A DNA stretch of 64,000 bases from Phycisphaerales bacterium (GTDB lineage Bacteria > Planctomycetota > Phycisphaerae > Phycisphaerales > SM1A02), in NCBI GenBank assembly GCA_009691805.1, contig SIAK01000001.1, positions 1-64,000 on the forward strand, written 5' to 3'. The notes under the pieces were generated by a model. The model was given only the letters and a program-made list of their open reading frames with translations, made no database searches and had not been told where the DNA came from. The translations under genes and the position numbers were made by a program. This document shows, in pieces, positions 23,557 to 32,419 of this stretch. Every line of letters starts with the position of its first letter. Within the stretch, counting starts at the first letter, position 1.

Positions 23557-24458
23557 ACCGCGAGTTCTTTCGCGACATGCTCGCGCTTGGAGTGGAAGAA
23601 TCGCGCCACGGGAATCGAGAGAAAAAATGCACCCGTTGCCGCGAGTGTCATCGCACTTCCAGTGGGCACATGGTCGATGGCACGTGAAGCGATTGCGCCT
23701 GTCACCGCGCACGCGACGCCGATGCATGCGGCGAGTGTGGCTGTTTTCGCGAAGGATCCGCCGATGACACGCGCCGCTGCAGCGGGGGCGATGAGCATCG
23801 AGACAACGAGGGCGACACCTGCGACTTGCATGCCCGCGACAACAGTGGCAACGAGCAGCAAGAGCAGCATCCAATCCAAGATGCGCGTTGGGAAGCCGAG
23901 CACTTTCGCCGCTGCCTCATCAAACGCGAGCAGGGAAAACTCTTTGAAGTACAGCACGAGAACAAGAAGCGCGATGAGCGCAATGGACGCGAGTGCGAAC
24001 GCGTCGCTACTTGTGATTGCAGCGGCGTTGCCAAACAGCAGTTTGCGAAGTCCGCCCTGCGCGCCCGTTGGATGAGATTGCACCAACGAGAAAAGGACGG
24101 TTCCCAATCCGAAGAATCCAGCGAGGGCAACGGCGTTCGCGCCGTCAGCGCCGAGTCTGCGTTTGTTCGCGAGCCACGGCGTGCACCATGCAGCGAGCCA
24201 TGCGGTGGTTCCGCCACCGAGAAAAAGTAACCACGGCGAACGGCCATTAATCTCGAGCCATTCACCCATCAGAAATGCGAGTGCGACACCAGGCAGTGCT
24301 GCGTGCCCCGCGACATCCGCAAGTAGTGATTGCTTGCGCGCGAGGACGAACGTGCCAACGCTGCCCGCGAGTGCGCCGAAGACAGCGCAGCCGAGCGTGA
24401 CCATGATCGTGTTCGCGCCCCAAAATGGAATGTCGAACGTCGCGCCGCTCGTCATCAC
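23553..24458 (-). CDS. Zinc/manganese ABC transporter permease (first permease)
   Basis: A 301-aa ABC-3 family permease with about eight membrane helices. SLLADVAGHAALPGVALAFL and YFKEFSLLAFDEAAAKVLGF are family signatures. The start is a GTG at 24458 or the ATG at 24455; both overlap the ATP-binding gene stop. Sequence similarity with the neighbour permease is evident (FKEFSLLAFD / LKELSLLAFD), consistent with an old duplication into a heterodimeric channel. Confidence 0.92.
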   Translation of the reverse strand: MMTSGATFDIPFWGANTIMVTLGCAVFGALAGSVGTFVLARKQSLLADVAGHAALPGVALAFLMGEWLEINGRSPWLLFLGGGTTAWLAAWCTPWLANKRRLGADGANAVALAGFFGLGTVLFSLVQSHPTGAQGGLRKLLFGNAAAITSSDAFALASIALIALLVLVLYFKEFSLLAFDEAAAKVLGFPTRILDWMLLLLLVATVVAGMQVAGVALVVSMLIAPAAAARVIGGSFAKTATLAACIGVACAVTGAIASRAIDHVPTGSAMTLAATGAFFLSIPVARFFHSKREHVAKELAV

Positions 24459-25204
24459 GGAATCGCTTCCTCAGGTGGCGGTCCCAACCGAAATGCTTCA
24501 TGCAGATTTGCATCCGCGAGCGCAACGTCGATTGCTCCGTGCGCCACGACTGTTCCATCAAAGAGCACGGCTTCGTCGAAGTACCGACGGACATCGCCGA
24601 GATCGTGATGTACTGCGAAGACGCTCATGCCGCGCTGGCACGCCTCGCGAAGAACCGCGCCAAGTCGTTCTTCTGTCGCGAAGTCCACATTCACAAACGG
24701 CTCATCAAGCATGAGGAGATCTGCGCCTTGTGCGAGACTCCGCGCGAGCAGGACGCGCTGCTGCTGACCGCCCGAAAGTTCGCCAATAGGCATGTTTTCA
24801 AGCGATTCCATGCCAACCAGCGCGAGCGCCTTGCGTGCTTCGGCTTTCCATCGACCAGTCACGCGATGAAAGAATCCGATCTTGCGATAGAGACCCATGG
24901 CTGCGACATCCAGTGCGCTTGCTGGAAAGGTCCAATCAATCTCCGCGCGCTGCGGCAGGTACGCCACGCGCGCGCGAACCTCTTCGAGCGGCCTTCCGAA
25001 AAAGCGAACGCATGCGGTGTCCGCATGCGTCAAGAGTCCGAGTGCGCCCTTGAGGAGCGTGCTCTTGCCCGCACCATTTGGACCAACGAGCGCGGTCATC
25101 GCGCCAGCGCGCAATCGAAAGGACGCATCGCGAACAACAAGCTCGCCATTGCCGTAACCCGCAGAAAAATTTTGAATGTCGAGTGGACAAGGCTTTGCAC
25201 TCAC
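24455..25204 (-). CDS. Zinc/manganese ABC transporter ATP-binding protein
   Basis: A 249-aa ATPase of the A-1 metal importer type. Walker A GPNGAGKST (41-49), Q-loop region ARVAYLPQRAEIDWTFP (the 'QR...DW.FP' pattern of metal importers), signature LSGGQQQR, Walker B LLMLDEPF and switch His AVHHDLGDV are present. It starts at a GTG overlapping the binding-protein stop (GTGA), so it is translationally coupled. Confidence 0.95.
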   Translation of the reverse strand: MSAKPCPLDIQNFSAGYGNGELVVRDASFRLRAGAMTALVGPNGAGKSTLLKGALGLLTHADTACVRFFGRPLEEVRARVAYLPQRAEIDWTFPASALDVAAMGLYRKIGFFHRVTGRWKAEARKALALVGMESLENMPIGELSGGQQQRVLLARSLAQGADLLMLDEPFVNVDFATEERLGAVLREACQRGMSVFAVHHDLGDVRRYFDEAVLFDGTVVAHGAIDVALADANLHEAFRLGPPPEEAIP

Positions 25205-26187
25205 GCGCCGCCCCGCAATCCGTTGGCAACCGAACTTGCATTATGGCGAATCATGCCGGGCCACGTGCCGGCTGGCGTTCCGCGTGCGCCCATCGAATCG
25301 CTGAAGAGTGCGTCTCCGATCTTGAGCGAGTGCCCGCGCGCCGCGCATCCATCAACGAGCGCGCGAATCGTGCGATCGGAGACAGTCGTTTCGATAAACA
25401 CTGTTGGAATGGATCGTTCGCAAATCTCCGCGACGAGTCGTTCGATGTCGCTCACGCTTGCTTCGCTCTCCGTGGAAATCCCCTGAATTCCACGCACTTC
25501 GAAGCCGAATCGCTTGCCGAAATATCCAAACGCATCATGCGAACTAATGAGGACACGATTTGCGCTCGGAACAGATTCGAGCATCGCTGCTGCATCGTCG
25601 CGGACTTTCTTCGCTTCGGTGGCATACTGCACCGCGTTCTTCTGGAACTCCTCCGCGTGCGCGGGATCGAGTTGCGACGCAATCTCTGCGACCGCGAGCG
25701 CGGTGGCTCCCCAAAGTCCAGGATCCATCCACACGTGTGGGTTGGGATGATTCGGATTCGAAGGATCGCGAAGGAGATCTCCATCAGGAAGATGCGCCGT
25801 TACAGCGCAGACTGGTCGACCAGCATTGGAGACTCGCGAAAAAGCTTCGCCCGCACGACCTTCAAGTCCAAGTCCATTCATGAACAGCGCGTCCGCTTCG
25901 AGGAGTTGCATGATGTCCGTGCGTGTAGGTGTCCAGAGATGCGGATCTGCTCCCGCGGGAATGAGCGTGATCACGCGCGCGTGATTTCCAACGACCTGTT
26001 CGACGACATCCGCAACCATGCCCGTGGTTGCAACGAGCGTGAGGGAGGATGTATTCGCTGCCGCACCGCTCGCACTTGCTTTCGTCTCGACCCCATCTTT
26101 GTCGCCGCAACTCCACTGCAAACACGAAACGAAAAGTGCGGCCAGACAGATGAGCGGCATGCGCAGATGGCTTGAACAACTCGGCAT
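25201..26187 (-). CDS. Metal-binding lipoprotein of a zinc/manganese ABC transporter
   Basis: A 328-aa extracytoplasmic binding protein of cluster A-1 (ZnuA/TroA/PsaA/SitA type). The N-terminus is a lipoprotein signal with a Cys near residue 27 (LQWSC). Metal ligands are likely His in PAGADPHLWTP, in PHVWMDP, and in SSHDAFGYFGKRFG, plus an Asp near IGDALFSDSMG. It lacks the long His-rich loop of zinc-specific ZnuA, which leans toward manganese, but the specificity is open. First gene of the operon; a palindrome sits upstream. Confidence 0.92.
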   Translation of the reverse strand: MPSCSSHLRMPLICLAALFVSCLQWSCGDKDGVETKASASGAAANTSSLTLVATTGMVADVVEQVVGNHARVITLIPAGADPHLWTPTRTDIMQLLEADALFMNGLGLEGRAGEAFSRVSNAGRPVCAVTAHLPDGDLLRDPSNPNHPNPHVWMDPGLWGATALAVAEIASQLDPAHAEEFQKNAVQYATEAKKVRDDAAAMLESVPSANRVLISSHDAFGYFGKRFGFEVRGIQGISTESEASVSDIERLVAEICERSIPTVFIETTVSDRTIRALVDGCAARGHSLKIGDALFSDSMGARGTPAGTWPGMIRHNASSVANGLRGGA

Positions 26188-26196
26188 GGAGCAATA

Positions 26197-26210
26197 GTAG
26201 CATATGCTAC
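26197..26210. promoter_or_regulatory. 14-bp palindrome, candidate metalloregulator operator
   Basis: GTAGCATATGCTAC is a perfect palindrome ending 10 bases upstream of the binding-protein ATG (26187, minus strand) and 50 bases before the divergent PTPS ATG. This is where a repressor of the importer would bind, over a possible TACTAT -10 box. It is not a known Fur, Zur or MntR consensus that I can match; no regulator gene is nearby. Confidence 0.5.
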
Positions 26211-26259
26211 GGTCGATGCAAAGGTGCTGTTTCTCCGAGGCTCTCGTACACTCGCGGAC

Positions 26260-26634
26260 ATGTATTCACTCGAGGTCGAAGCGGAGTTCAGCGCAGCGCA
26301 TGCGATCGTGCTGCGCGGCGTGCGCGAAGTGACGCACGGTCATAACTGGCACGTCCGATGCGAAGTTGAGGGGCCTGCGCTTGATCCTGAGGGACTGCTG
26401 TGCGACTTTCACGCACTTGAAGCGGCGCTTGCGCGAGTGATCGCGCCGTTTCGCAACGCGGACCTCAATGCAACCGCAGCATTTGCATCAACGAATCCAA
26501 CCGCGGAACATGTTGCAAAGCACATCGCGGAAGAACTTCTCGCGAGAATTCCGAAGGGCGTTCGACTTGTCGCAGTGCGCGTCACGGAAGCGCCGCGGTG
26601 CGTTGCAGTCTATCGTCCGGTCGCGCACCGCTGA
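26260..26634 (+). CDS. 6-pyruvoyltetrahydropterin synthase paralogue, PTPS-III-like
   Basis: A 124-aa member of the PTPS/QueD fold. Zinc ligands: His14 (SAAH), then His26 and His28 in HGH. The catalytic Cys of QueD, four residues before HGH, is replaced: the sequence is RGVREVTHGH, giving Glu-x-x-HGH with Glu23. The HH-x-L segment is also changed to ADLN, while Glu near the C-terminus (VTEAPRC) is kept. A Glu in place of the Cys is the mark of paralogues shown to replace FolB (dihydroneopterin aldolase) in folate synthesis, including in planctomycetes. QueD activity is thus less likely. Start ATG 26260; a longer frame exists. Confidence 0.75.
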   Translation: MYSLEVEAEFSAAHAIVLRGVREVTHGHNWHVRCEVEGPALDPEGLLCDFHALEAALARVIAPFRNADLNATAAFASTNPTAEHVAKHIAEELLARIPKGVRLVAVRVTEAPRCVAVYRPVAHR

Positions 26635-26652
26635 TGTCCCTCTGAATTTCTT

Positions 26653-28842
26653 ATGACGCCTACTGAGCTCTCCTCGAAATCACCACGCAAGCCGATCGCG
26701 CCCAATGACATTCTGCCGGTCGGGCTTGATGACCCTGCGCGGTTTCTGAACCGCGATTTGCAATGGCTCGAGTTCAACTGCCGTGTGCTTGCGCAAGCGT
26801 CGGATCCGCATGTGCCGCTGCTTGAACGCGTGCGCTTTCTCGCGATCTTCGGCTCCAATCTCGACGAATTCTTCATGAAGCGCGTCGGTGGGTTGCGTCG
26901 GCAGATTGATGCGGGCGTTGCGAGCCCCGCGTGGGAGCCGCTCTCGCCTGAAGATCAGGTGACGTTGATTCGTGAACGAACGATTGCACAAAACGCTGTC
27001 GCGCAGCACTTGTGGCGCGATGTGCTGTTGCCCGAGCTCAGCGAGCAGAGCATTCAACTGCTCACATGGAATGAACTTTCCAATGCAGAATGTCAAGAGG
27101 TCGAAGCGTGGTATCGCCGCAATCTCTTTCCAATTCTCACGCCGCTCGCTGTTGATCCTGGCCATCGCTTTCCGTTCATCTCGAATATGTCAGTGTCGCT
27201 CGGTGTGATGTTGCGTCGTCCTGGTGAGAGCGAGCAGCTTTTCGCGCGTGTGAAGGTCCCTGAGTTTGGCGGAAACCTGTTTCGATTCGCGAACTCCAAG
27301 CGCTTCGTGCCGCTGCAAGAAGTCATCGCGCACAACCTCGACGATCTATTTCCTGGCATGGAGATCATCAAGGTCTTGCCTTTCCGTGTGACACGCAATG
27401 CAGAGACCGAGCGAGACAACGAAGACGCAGAGGATTTGCTCGAACTCATTCAACAGCAATTGCGCGAGCGTCGGTTTGCGCGCGTCGTGCGCTTGGAAGT
27501 AGCGTCGAATGCAGGTGATCGCGTGCAGCGGTTTCTCGAAGAGGAACTTGAACTCACGGACGAAGATATTTACGAAGTCGATGGATTGCTCGATTGGGGC
27601 GTGCTCAATGAGATTGCCGACATCGACGCGCCTGAACTGCATTGGCCCAAGTGGACTCCACTCGCGCCACCTGGACTTGAAGCGGAAGACTCTGATGTCT
27701 TCGCGCTCATTCGCAAGCGAGACATACTGCTGCATCATCCGTACCAGAGCTTCGATCATTCGGTCGAGCGATTCATTGAAGCGGCAGCTGTGGATCCCAA
27801 AGTCCTCGCGATCAAGCAAGCGCTGTATCGCACGAGCGGTGATAGCCCGTTCATTCCGAGTCTCATTCGCGCCGCAGAAGCGGGCAAGCAAGTCGCAGTG
27901 CTGGTGGAATTGCGCGCGCGCTTTGATGAAGCACGCAACATCGTGTGGGCACGCAAGCTTGAAGACGCGGGCGTGCATGTGGCGTATGGAGTTGTTGGTC
28001 TGAAGACGCACACGAAGGTCGCGCTGGTCGTGCGACAAGAGGCGGGCAGCATTCGTTGCTATGCGCACGTGGGCACCGGCAACTACAACTCTAAGACCGC
28101 GCGACTCTACGAAGACATCGGGCTCCTCACGTGTGACCCTGCGATCACGGAAGACCTCATCGGTCTCTTCAATTACATGACGGGGCGAAGCCGTCAAAAG
28201 GAATACCAACGTTTGCTCATCGCGCCTGTGGCGATGAAGCGACGCTTCCTTGAGTTGATCGACGAAGAGATTGAAGTCCAACAGCGCGGCATGCGCGGAC
28301 GCATCATCGTGAAGATGAATCAGCTTGAAGACCGCAGCGTCACCGACGCGCTCTATCGAGCATCGAACGCGGGTGTCTCAGTCGACATTATCTGTCGAGG
28401 TTTCTGCTGTGTGCGACCTGGCGTGCCGCACTTGAGTGAGAACATCCGCGTGACCTCCACGATCGGTCGCTTCCTCGAGCACAGCCGCATTTTCTGGTTC
28501 GGTCGCGGCGCCGCGGATCCACTTGACGGTGAGTTCTACATCGGCAGCGCAGACTGGATGTATCGCAATCTCAACACGCGGGTCGAATGTGCAACACCGA
28601 TTGCATTGCGTGACCATCGCGAGCGGTTGTGGCAGATTCTCCAGATGCACTTGAACGATTGTCGTCAGCAGTGGCGCATGGGCAGTGATGGCATTTACAA
28701 GCGCGCGCCCACCGAAGGCATTCCAGAATCAAGTGAAGCGCTCGTTGGCCCGCATGTGCTTCTGATGCGGCAAGAGTTTGAACGCAAGCACCGCGTTTCA
28801 CCAAGCGAGCCGACGTGGCATGGTGCTGCCGACGAGCCGTAA
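26653..28842 (+). CDS. ppk1: Polyphosphate kinase 1
   Basis: A 729-aa enzyme that makes polyphosphate from ATP (and reverses). The N-terminal domain is present (FLNRDLQWLEFNCRVLAQA and RVRFLAIFGSNLDEFFMKRV). The catalytic part has HHPYQSFDHSVERFIEAAAV, the phospho-His region GLKTHTKVALVVRQEAG, and HVGTGNYNSKTARLYEDIG. The C-terminal segment RGFCCVRPGVPHLSENIRV and SADWMYRNLNTRVE complete the family pattern. Length is normal. The 3' end overlaps the end of the convergent pilin gene by 45 bp. Confidence 0.97.
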   Translation: MTPTELSSKSPRKPIAPNDILPVGLDDPARFLNRDLQWLEFNCRVLAQASDPHVPLLERVRFLAIFGSNLDEFFMKRVGGLRRQIDAGVASPAWEPLSPEDQVTLIRERTIAQNAVAQHLWRDVLLPELSEQSIQLLTWNELSNAECQEVEAWYRRNLFPILTPLAVDPGHRFPFISNMSVSLGVMLRRPGESEQLFARVKVPEFGGNLFRFANSKRFVPLQEVIAHNLDDLFPGMEIIKVLPFRVTRNAETERDNEDAEDLLELIQQQLRERRFARVVRLEVASNAGDRVQRFLEEELELTDEDIYEVDGLLDWGVLNEIADIDAPELHWPKWTPLAPPGLEAEDSDVFALIRKRDILLHHPYQSFDHSVERFIEAAAVDPKVLAIKQALYRTSGDSPFIPSLIRAAEAGKQVAVLVELRARFDEARNIVWARKLEDAGVHVAYGVVGLKTHTKVALVVRQEAGSIRCYAHVGTGNYNSKTARLYEDIGLLTCDPAITEDLIGLFNYMTGRSRQKEYQRLLIAPVAMKRRFLELIDEEIEVQQRGMRGRIIVKMNQLEDRSVTDALYRASNAGVSVDIICRGFCCVRPGVPHLSENIRVTSTIGRFLEHSRIFWFGRGAADPLDGEFYIGSADWMYRNLNTRVECATPIALRDHRERLWQILQMHLNDCRQQWRMGSDGIYKRAPTEGIPESSEALVGPHVLLMRQEFERKHRVSPSEPTWHGAADEP

Positions 28843-29382
28843 CGGCTGCACGTGATTGCCTTCGAGCTCGACGTTCACATCATCATCGCCGAGGACCGTG
28901 AGGTCGAACGTCGCGCGCCGCAACGTGCGTCCATTTTCGTATTCCAGCAGAAACGCACCCACAGGGTCGCCATCGGCGTCGACGGGGCCACTCACGCCTC
29001 CAAGAAATGCGTACGCAGTTCCGCCGTCCACAGCGAACGTCAACTTCCCATTCGCGCGGTCGAGTCGAATCTCAATGACGCGGTCTTGGTCGTCGAGAAA
29101 TTGAATTTCATCGGATGCAAGAAAGCGCTCGCGCACATCGCTCGGCATCGGTCCAAACTCACGACCGTTGCGCACAAGCGCTTGCACACGATGGATCACG
29201 AGTCGCGCGATGGTGTGCGTCGATGCTTGCTCTGTCGTGGTTTGATACGCAATGAAACTGGCGTTCAGTGAGACGAGCACAGCAGCGAGCAGCGTGCCTG
29301 TGATCGAGAGCGCGATGAGCATCTCGATGAGGCTGAAAGCGCGTACGCGGCGCGGACAAGGTCGAGTTCGATCGCTGATCAC
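28798..29382 (-). CDS. PilW/GspJ-like pseudopilin with Ala at -1
   Basis: A 194-aa prepilin: leader MISDRTRPCPRRVRA|FSLIEMLIALSITG with Glu at +5 and Ala15 instead of Gly before the cut. The body has beta-strands (EIQFLDDQDRVIEIRLDRAN) like minor pseudopilins. The start is GTG overlapping the stop of the large PilX-like gene (GTGA), and it is followed by 45 bp of overlap with the ppk1 end. It ends the second pilus operon, so it is probably the last of three minor subunits. Confidence 0.82.
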   Translation of the reverse strand: MISDRTRPCPRRVRAFSLIEMLIALSITGTLLAAVLVSLNASFIAYQTTTEQASTHTIARLVIHRVQALVRNGREFGPMPSDVRERFLASDEIQFLDDQDRVIEIRLDRANGKLTFAVDGGTAYAFLGGVSGPVDADGDPVGAFLLEYENGRTLRRATFDLTVLGDDDVNVELEGNHVQPLRLVGSTMPRRLAW

Positions 29383-31781
29383 GCGGCGCCTCCGCCTTCT
29401 CGGTAACTGTCGCGCTGTGGAATCGCCGTGATTGGCCACGGAATGCCGTCGGGCAACTTCGCATCGGGGTCATAGTGCAAACGAATCTCTCCGAACCCAA
29501 GGAATCCAGCGTCATTCGGAAGCAAGCCTTCGCCATCACCATCGAGTGGACCGAAGTATCCAAGTGTGGTGTTGAACGCTTCAGGCGCTCCGCCGTAGAA
29601 GAGCGGCCCAAGCGCAGTGGCAGGGCGGTAGGTGAGCAGCAGCGTGCCGTGCACTTCTGCACTGCCGCGCACATCCATCACGCCTGCGATCACAGTGCCC
29701 TTCAATTTCACGCGCGGTGTCAAGTCAGGATCAATGTTCTGTTCGTTCGCGAAGCTGCCCACATCGACCGACCAACCAGGAAGAAAAATCGAACTGCGCT
29801 GCATGTTGTCGAGCGCTTCTTCGCTGAATCCTGCGAGCACGGCCTGCAACTGTGCGCCATCCGTCTGCGACATGATTTCTGGATCCTCGGGGTCGATGAA
29901 GAATCGGGTTGCGCCCGTGAACTGCACTTTGTTGCGCCAGTGGGTGTACTCGCTTGGAACATCGCCGGTCACGGCGCCGAGGAACGTACAGCCATCGAAT
30001 CGGAGTGAGTTACTGAGCGGTTTCGTATCTGCAACCGCCGAGCCATTCACGGCGCTTTGCATATCAGGAAAGCGCGGCACATACGCGAATGCGCCTCCGC
30101 CTTGATCGACTTGTTCGATCGCACCCGCGTAATTCCAATTGATGTCGGTGCAGCCAGCAGTGGTCTCTACATAGGTCACGCCTTCGAACGTGCAGCCGAC
30201 GAACAGCGCATTGGTTCCGCTTGGAATGCGAACATCACGAAAGGTGATGCCGGTGTACACAGGACGTTGGTAGTAGTCATACGCCGCGAGTGAACCGAAT
30301 GGAATCGCTTCGTAGTTTGCAGCCTCCGCTGGTGTGAAGGATCCGCCAGCGCTGACACCGGCGGTCGTTTGTTGAAGGAGAACTCCCTGCGCAGCATCGG
30401 AAAGCCAAGACGCGCTGCCAGCGAAATCTGCCGTGGAAACAAGGCGAAGTTCATCTGCGGGAACTTCAAAGCGCGCGGGAGGAACATCCAGTGGGCTCTT
30501 CACGGCGCCTTGCGCGATGCCGCGCCAAGGTTCGCCCGCAGCGAGCTCCCATGCTTCTTTCGTCACACCAAACGCCAGCGCGCCTGTGACTTTCGCGTAG
30601 AGGTCATGCGCGTTGAGCACACCATCGTCGTAGCCGAGGCGCGTGTCACTTGCATCCACATCGCCATCGCCATCGCGATCAGGTGCACGTCGATCGATCA
30701 GCCGTGCGAGTTGCGCGTCGACATCGACAAACTCTGGAGAGACGGAACCAAGTCCTGCCGCCATCGCGCGGGCTGCATCCCACACAACACCAGCATCACC
30801 ATCGACATCGAACTCACTGAGAAAGAGATCAAACTCGTCGACGTATTGATTCTGATCGAGATCGACGAGTTCGGGGTGCGCAGAAAGTCCTTGCGACTCT
30901 TCAGGGTGTGCGGGTCGAAGGCGTCCATCGCCGTCGACATCGTGCGCAACGACTGCGTCACGCAGCGTGTCGATCTTGGTGGTCAGTGCTGTGGAGAGGT
31001 AGCGAAAGTCGCTGCGCATGACGATCGGATCACCGTTGCCCGCGGAGAGTTCATTAGGCTCCGTGCCGTAGCGCGTGCCGACAGGTCCATCGATGAGTAC
31101 GTTTTTTCCAACCATGATGCGGTTGGGGCTGAGCACCGCAAACTCGATGCGCTTGGCAAGTCGGCAACGCATGCTCACGGTGCGTGAGACGTTGCCGTCC
31201 GTGCCTGAGCAGGTGATGAGAATGTCCGACGAGTCCTGCAGCGGTTGGTAAGAAAGTCGGAAGTAGAGTTGGTCGTTGTTCGCTTCCATCCGCATCGGCG
31301 GACAGAGCAGCGTTCCATCTTCAAGAACACGCGGCAAAATGGAATCGCCAAACGCAACAGCAAATGCGCTTCCATCTTCGGCGTGCGCATCTTGCAGCGC
31401 TTCGGCGAGACTCGCGGGAGTTCCGGAGCCTGGGTAACCAACAGGCGGGCTCACCGTCACGCCGTCTTGGGGAGTCCAGTTGCCTTGCCAGAGTCTGTCT
31501 GCGAAATCTGCATCGACGACACCGCGCTTCACGACAAAGCGCGTGGCTTCCGAGACCATGCGACGCTGCGCGAAGACGAGTCCAGTCTCGGCAGCGCTCT
31601 GCGCACGAGAAACTTTGAGTGAGCTATCTGCGGTGCGAAGGTTGCCTTGCGCGACCACAGCCATCGCTGCAGCGAGTGAACTAAAGATCACGAGGAAGAG
31701 CATCGCGAGCACACTCGAAACACCGCGTCGAGCGCGCGCGCGGAAAGTCGGTTGATGTCCAAGCGTGCGTCGTGCTTCCAT
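29379..31781 (-). CDS. Giant PilX-like minor pilin with calcium-binding loops
   Basis: An 800-aa protein. A basic start is followed by a hydrophobic helix (SSVLAMLFLVIFSSLAAAMA) and an ADSSLKVSRAQSAAETGLVFA segment, as in PilX-type minor pilins that lack a normal cleavage Glu. Within it are several calcium-type loops: DVDGDGRLRP (about 280), DLDQNQYVDEFD (about 305) and DRDGDGDVDASD (about 364), arranged like dockerin/EF-hand repeats. The C-terminal half has beta-strand sequence resembling a right-handed helix or adhesin. ATG 31781 is used; GTG 31853 (GTGA overlap) is an alternative. Confidence 0.72.
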   Translation of the reverse strand: MEARRTLGHQPTFRARARRGVSSVLAMLFLVIFSSLAAAMAVVAQGNLRTADSSLKVSRAQSAAETGLVFAQRRMVSEATRFVVKRGVVDADFADRLWQGNWTPQDGVTVSPPVGYPGSGTPASLAEALQDAHAEDGSAFAVAFGDSILPRVLEDGTLLCPPMRMEANNDQLYFRLSYQPLQDSSDILITCSGTDGNVSRTVSMRCRLAKRIEFAVLSPNRIMVGKNVLIDGPVGTRYGTEPNELSAGNGDPIVMRSDFRYLSTALTTKIDTLRDAVVAHDVDGDGRLRPAHPEESQGLSAHPELVDLDQNQYVDEFDLFLSEFDVDGDAGVVWDAARAMAAGLGSVSPEFVDVDAQLARLIDRRAPDRDGDGDVDASDTRLGYDDGVLNAHDLYAKVTGALAFGVTKEAWELAAGEPWRGIAQGAVKSPLDVPPARFEVPADELRLVSTADFAGSASWLSDAAQGVLLQQTTAGVSAGGSFTPAEAANYEAIPFGSLAAYDYYQRPVYTGITFRDVRIPSGTNALFVGCTFEGVTYVETTAGCTDINWNYAGAIEQVDQGGGAFAYVPRFPDMQSAVNGSAVADTKPLSNSLRFDGCTFLGAVTGDVPSEYTHWRNKVQFTGATRFFIDPEDPEIMSQTDGAQLQAVLAGFSEEALDNMQRSSIFLPGWSVDVGSFANEQNIDPDLTPRVKLKGTVIAGVMDVRGSAEVHGTLLLTYRPATALGPLFYGGAPEAFNTTLGYFGPLDGDGEGLLPNDAGFLGFGEIRLHYDPDAKLPDGIPWPITAIPQRDSYREGGGAA

Positions 31782-31849
31782 AGAGTGTGCCGCAGTTCCG
31801 TCGCCACGAACCCGTGTTGTGAGTCGTCTATCCCCCTGAAGTATCGCAT

Positions 31850-32410
31850 TCACTTCGGGGCAATCCAAGAGACGCGCGTCATTTCTCGTGGCGCGCTGTC
31901 TTGCACTCCTTGAAATCGCACAGTGACGAGCATGCGGATCATGTCGGTCGCGTTGTCATCGACGCGGACGACGATGTCGAATGGATCGACGCATTCCACC
32001 GTAACTTCTTGCGACCAGCCTTCCATCTTGTCAATGACAGCGCGCGCTGCGGCGACAGGTCCATTGCCGATGGCGGAACTCCACACCGTGCCGGTACCGC
32101 CTTCGCCATCAAAGTCATCGAGATCGTCGTAATCTTCGAGCGAAGTTTCATCAGGCTCTGGTCCCCAGAATGTCGTGCCAGTCACAGGGTCATGCGCGGG
32201 AAGGCGCCATGTCATTTCGCGGAACTCATTGCCGAGGCGTTCCGCAGTCGACGCGTGCGTCGACCATTCGTTCTTGAGAAAAAATGCCTGCTGCGCCGAG
32301 ACAATCGCCAGCACGCCCGTGCCGACGATCACCGTCGCGAGCGCAGTCTCGATGAGCGTGAAACCGCGCGTTCTTGAGTGGATTCGTGATGGTTGCAAGC
32401 GCCGCAGCAT
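31850..32410 (-). CDS. PilV/GspI-like pseudopilin
   Basis: A 186-aa prepilin with leader ending RG|FTLIETALATVIVGTGVL (Glu at +5) and the -AIVSAQQAFFLKNEW- helix of PilV/GspI proteins. The globular part has acidic linker YDDLDDFDGEGGTG. It starts the pseudopilin triplet of the second cluster, 9 bp downstream of pilC. Its stop overlaps a possible GTG start of the PilX-like gene. Confidence 0.82.
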   Translation of the reverse strand: MLRRLQPSRIHSRTRGFTLIETALATVIVGTGVLAIVSAQQAFFLKNEWSTHASTAERLGNEFREMTWRLPAHDPVTGTTFWGPEPDETSLEDYDDLDDFDGEGGTGTVWSSAIGNGPVAAARAVIDKMEGWSQEVTVECVDPFDIVVRVDDNATDMIRMLVTVRFQGVQDSAPREMTRVSWIAPK

Positions 32411-32419
32411 TCCAACTCC

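Noticed and set aside
26260-26634. QueD (queuosine) enzyme
   Set aside because: Catalytic Cys is missing and no other queuosine genes are nearby; the ExxHGH pattern fits a PTPS-III type better.
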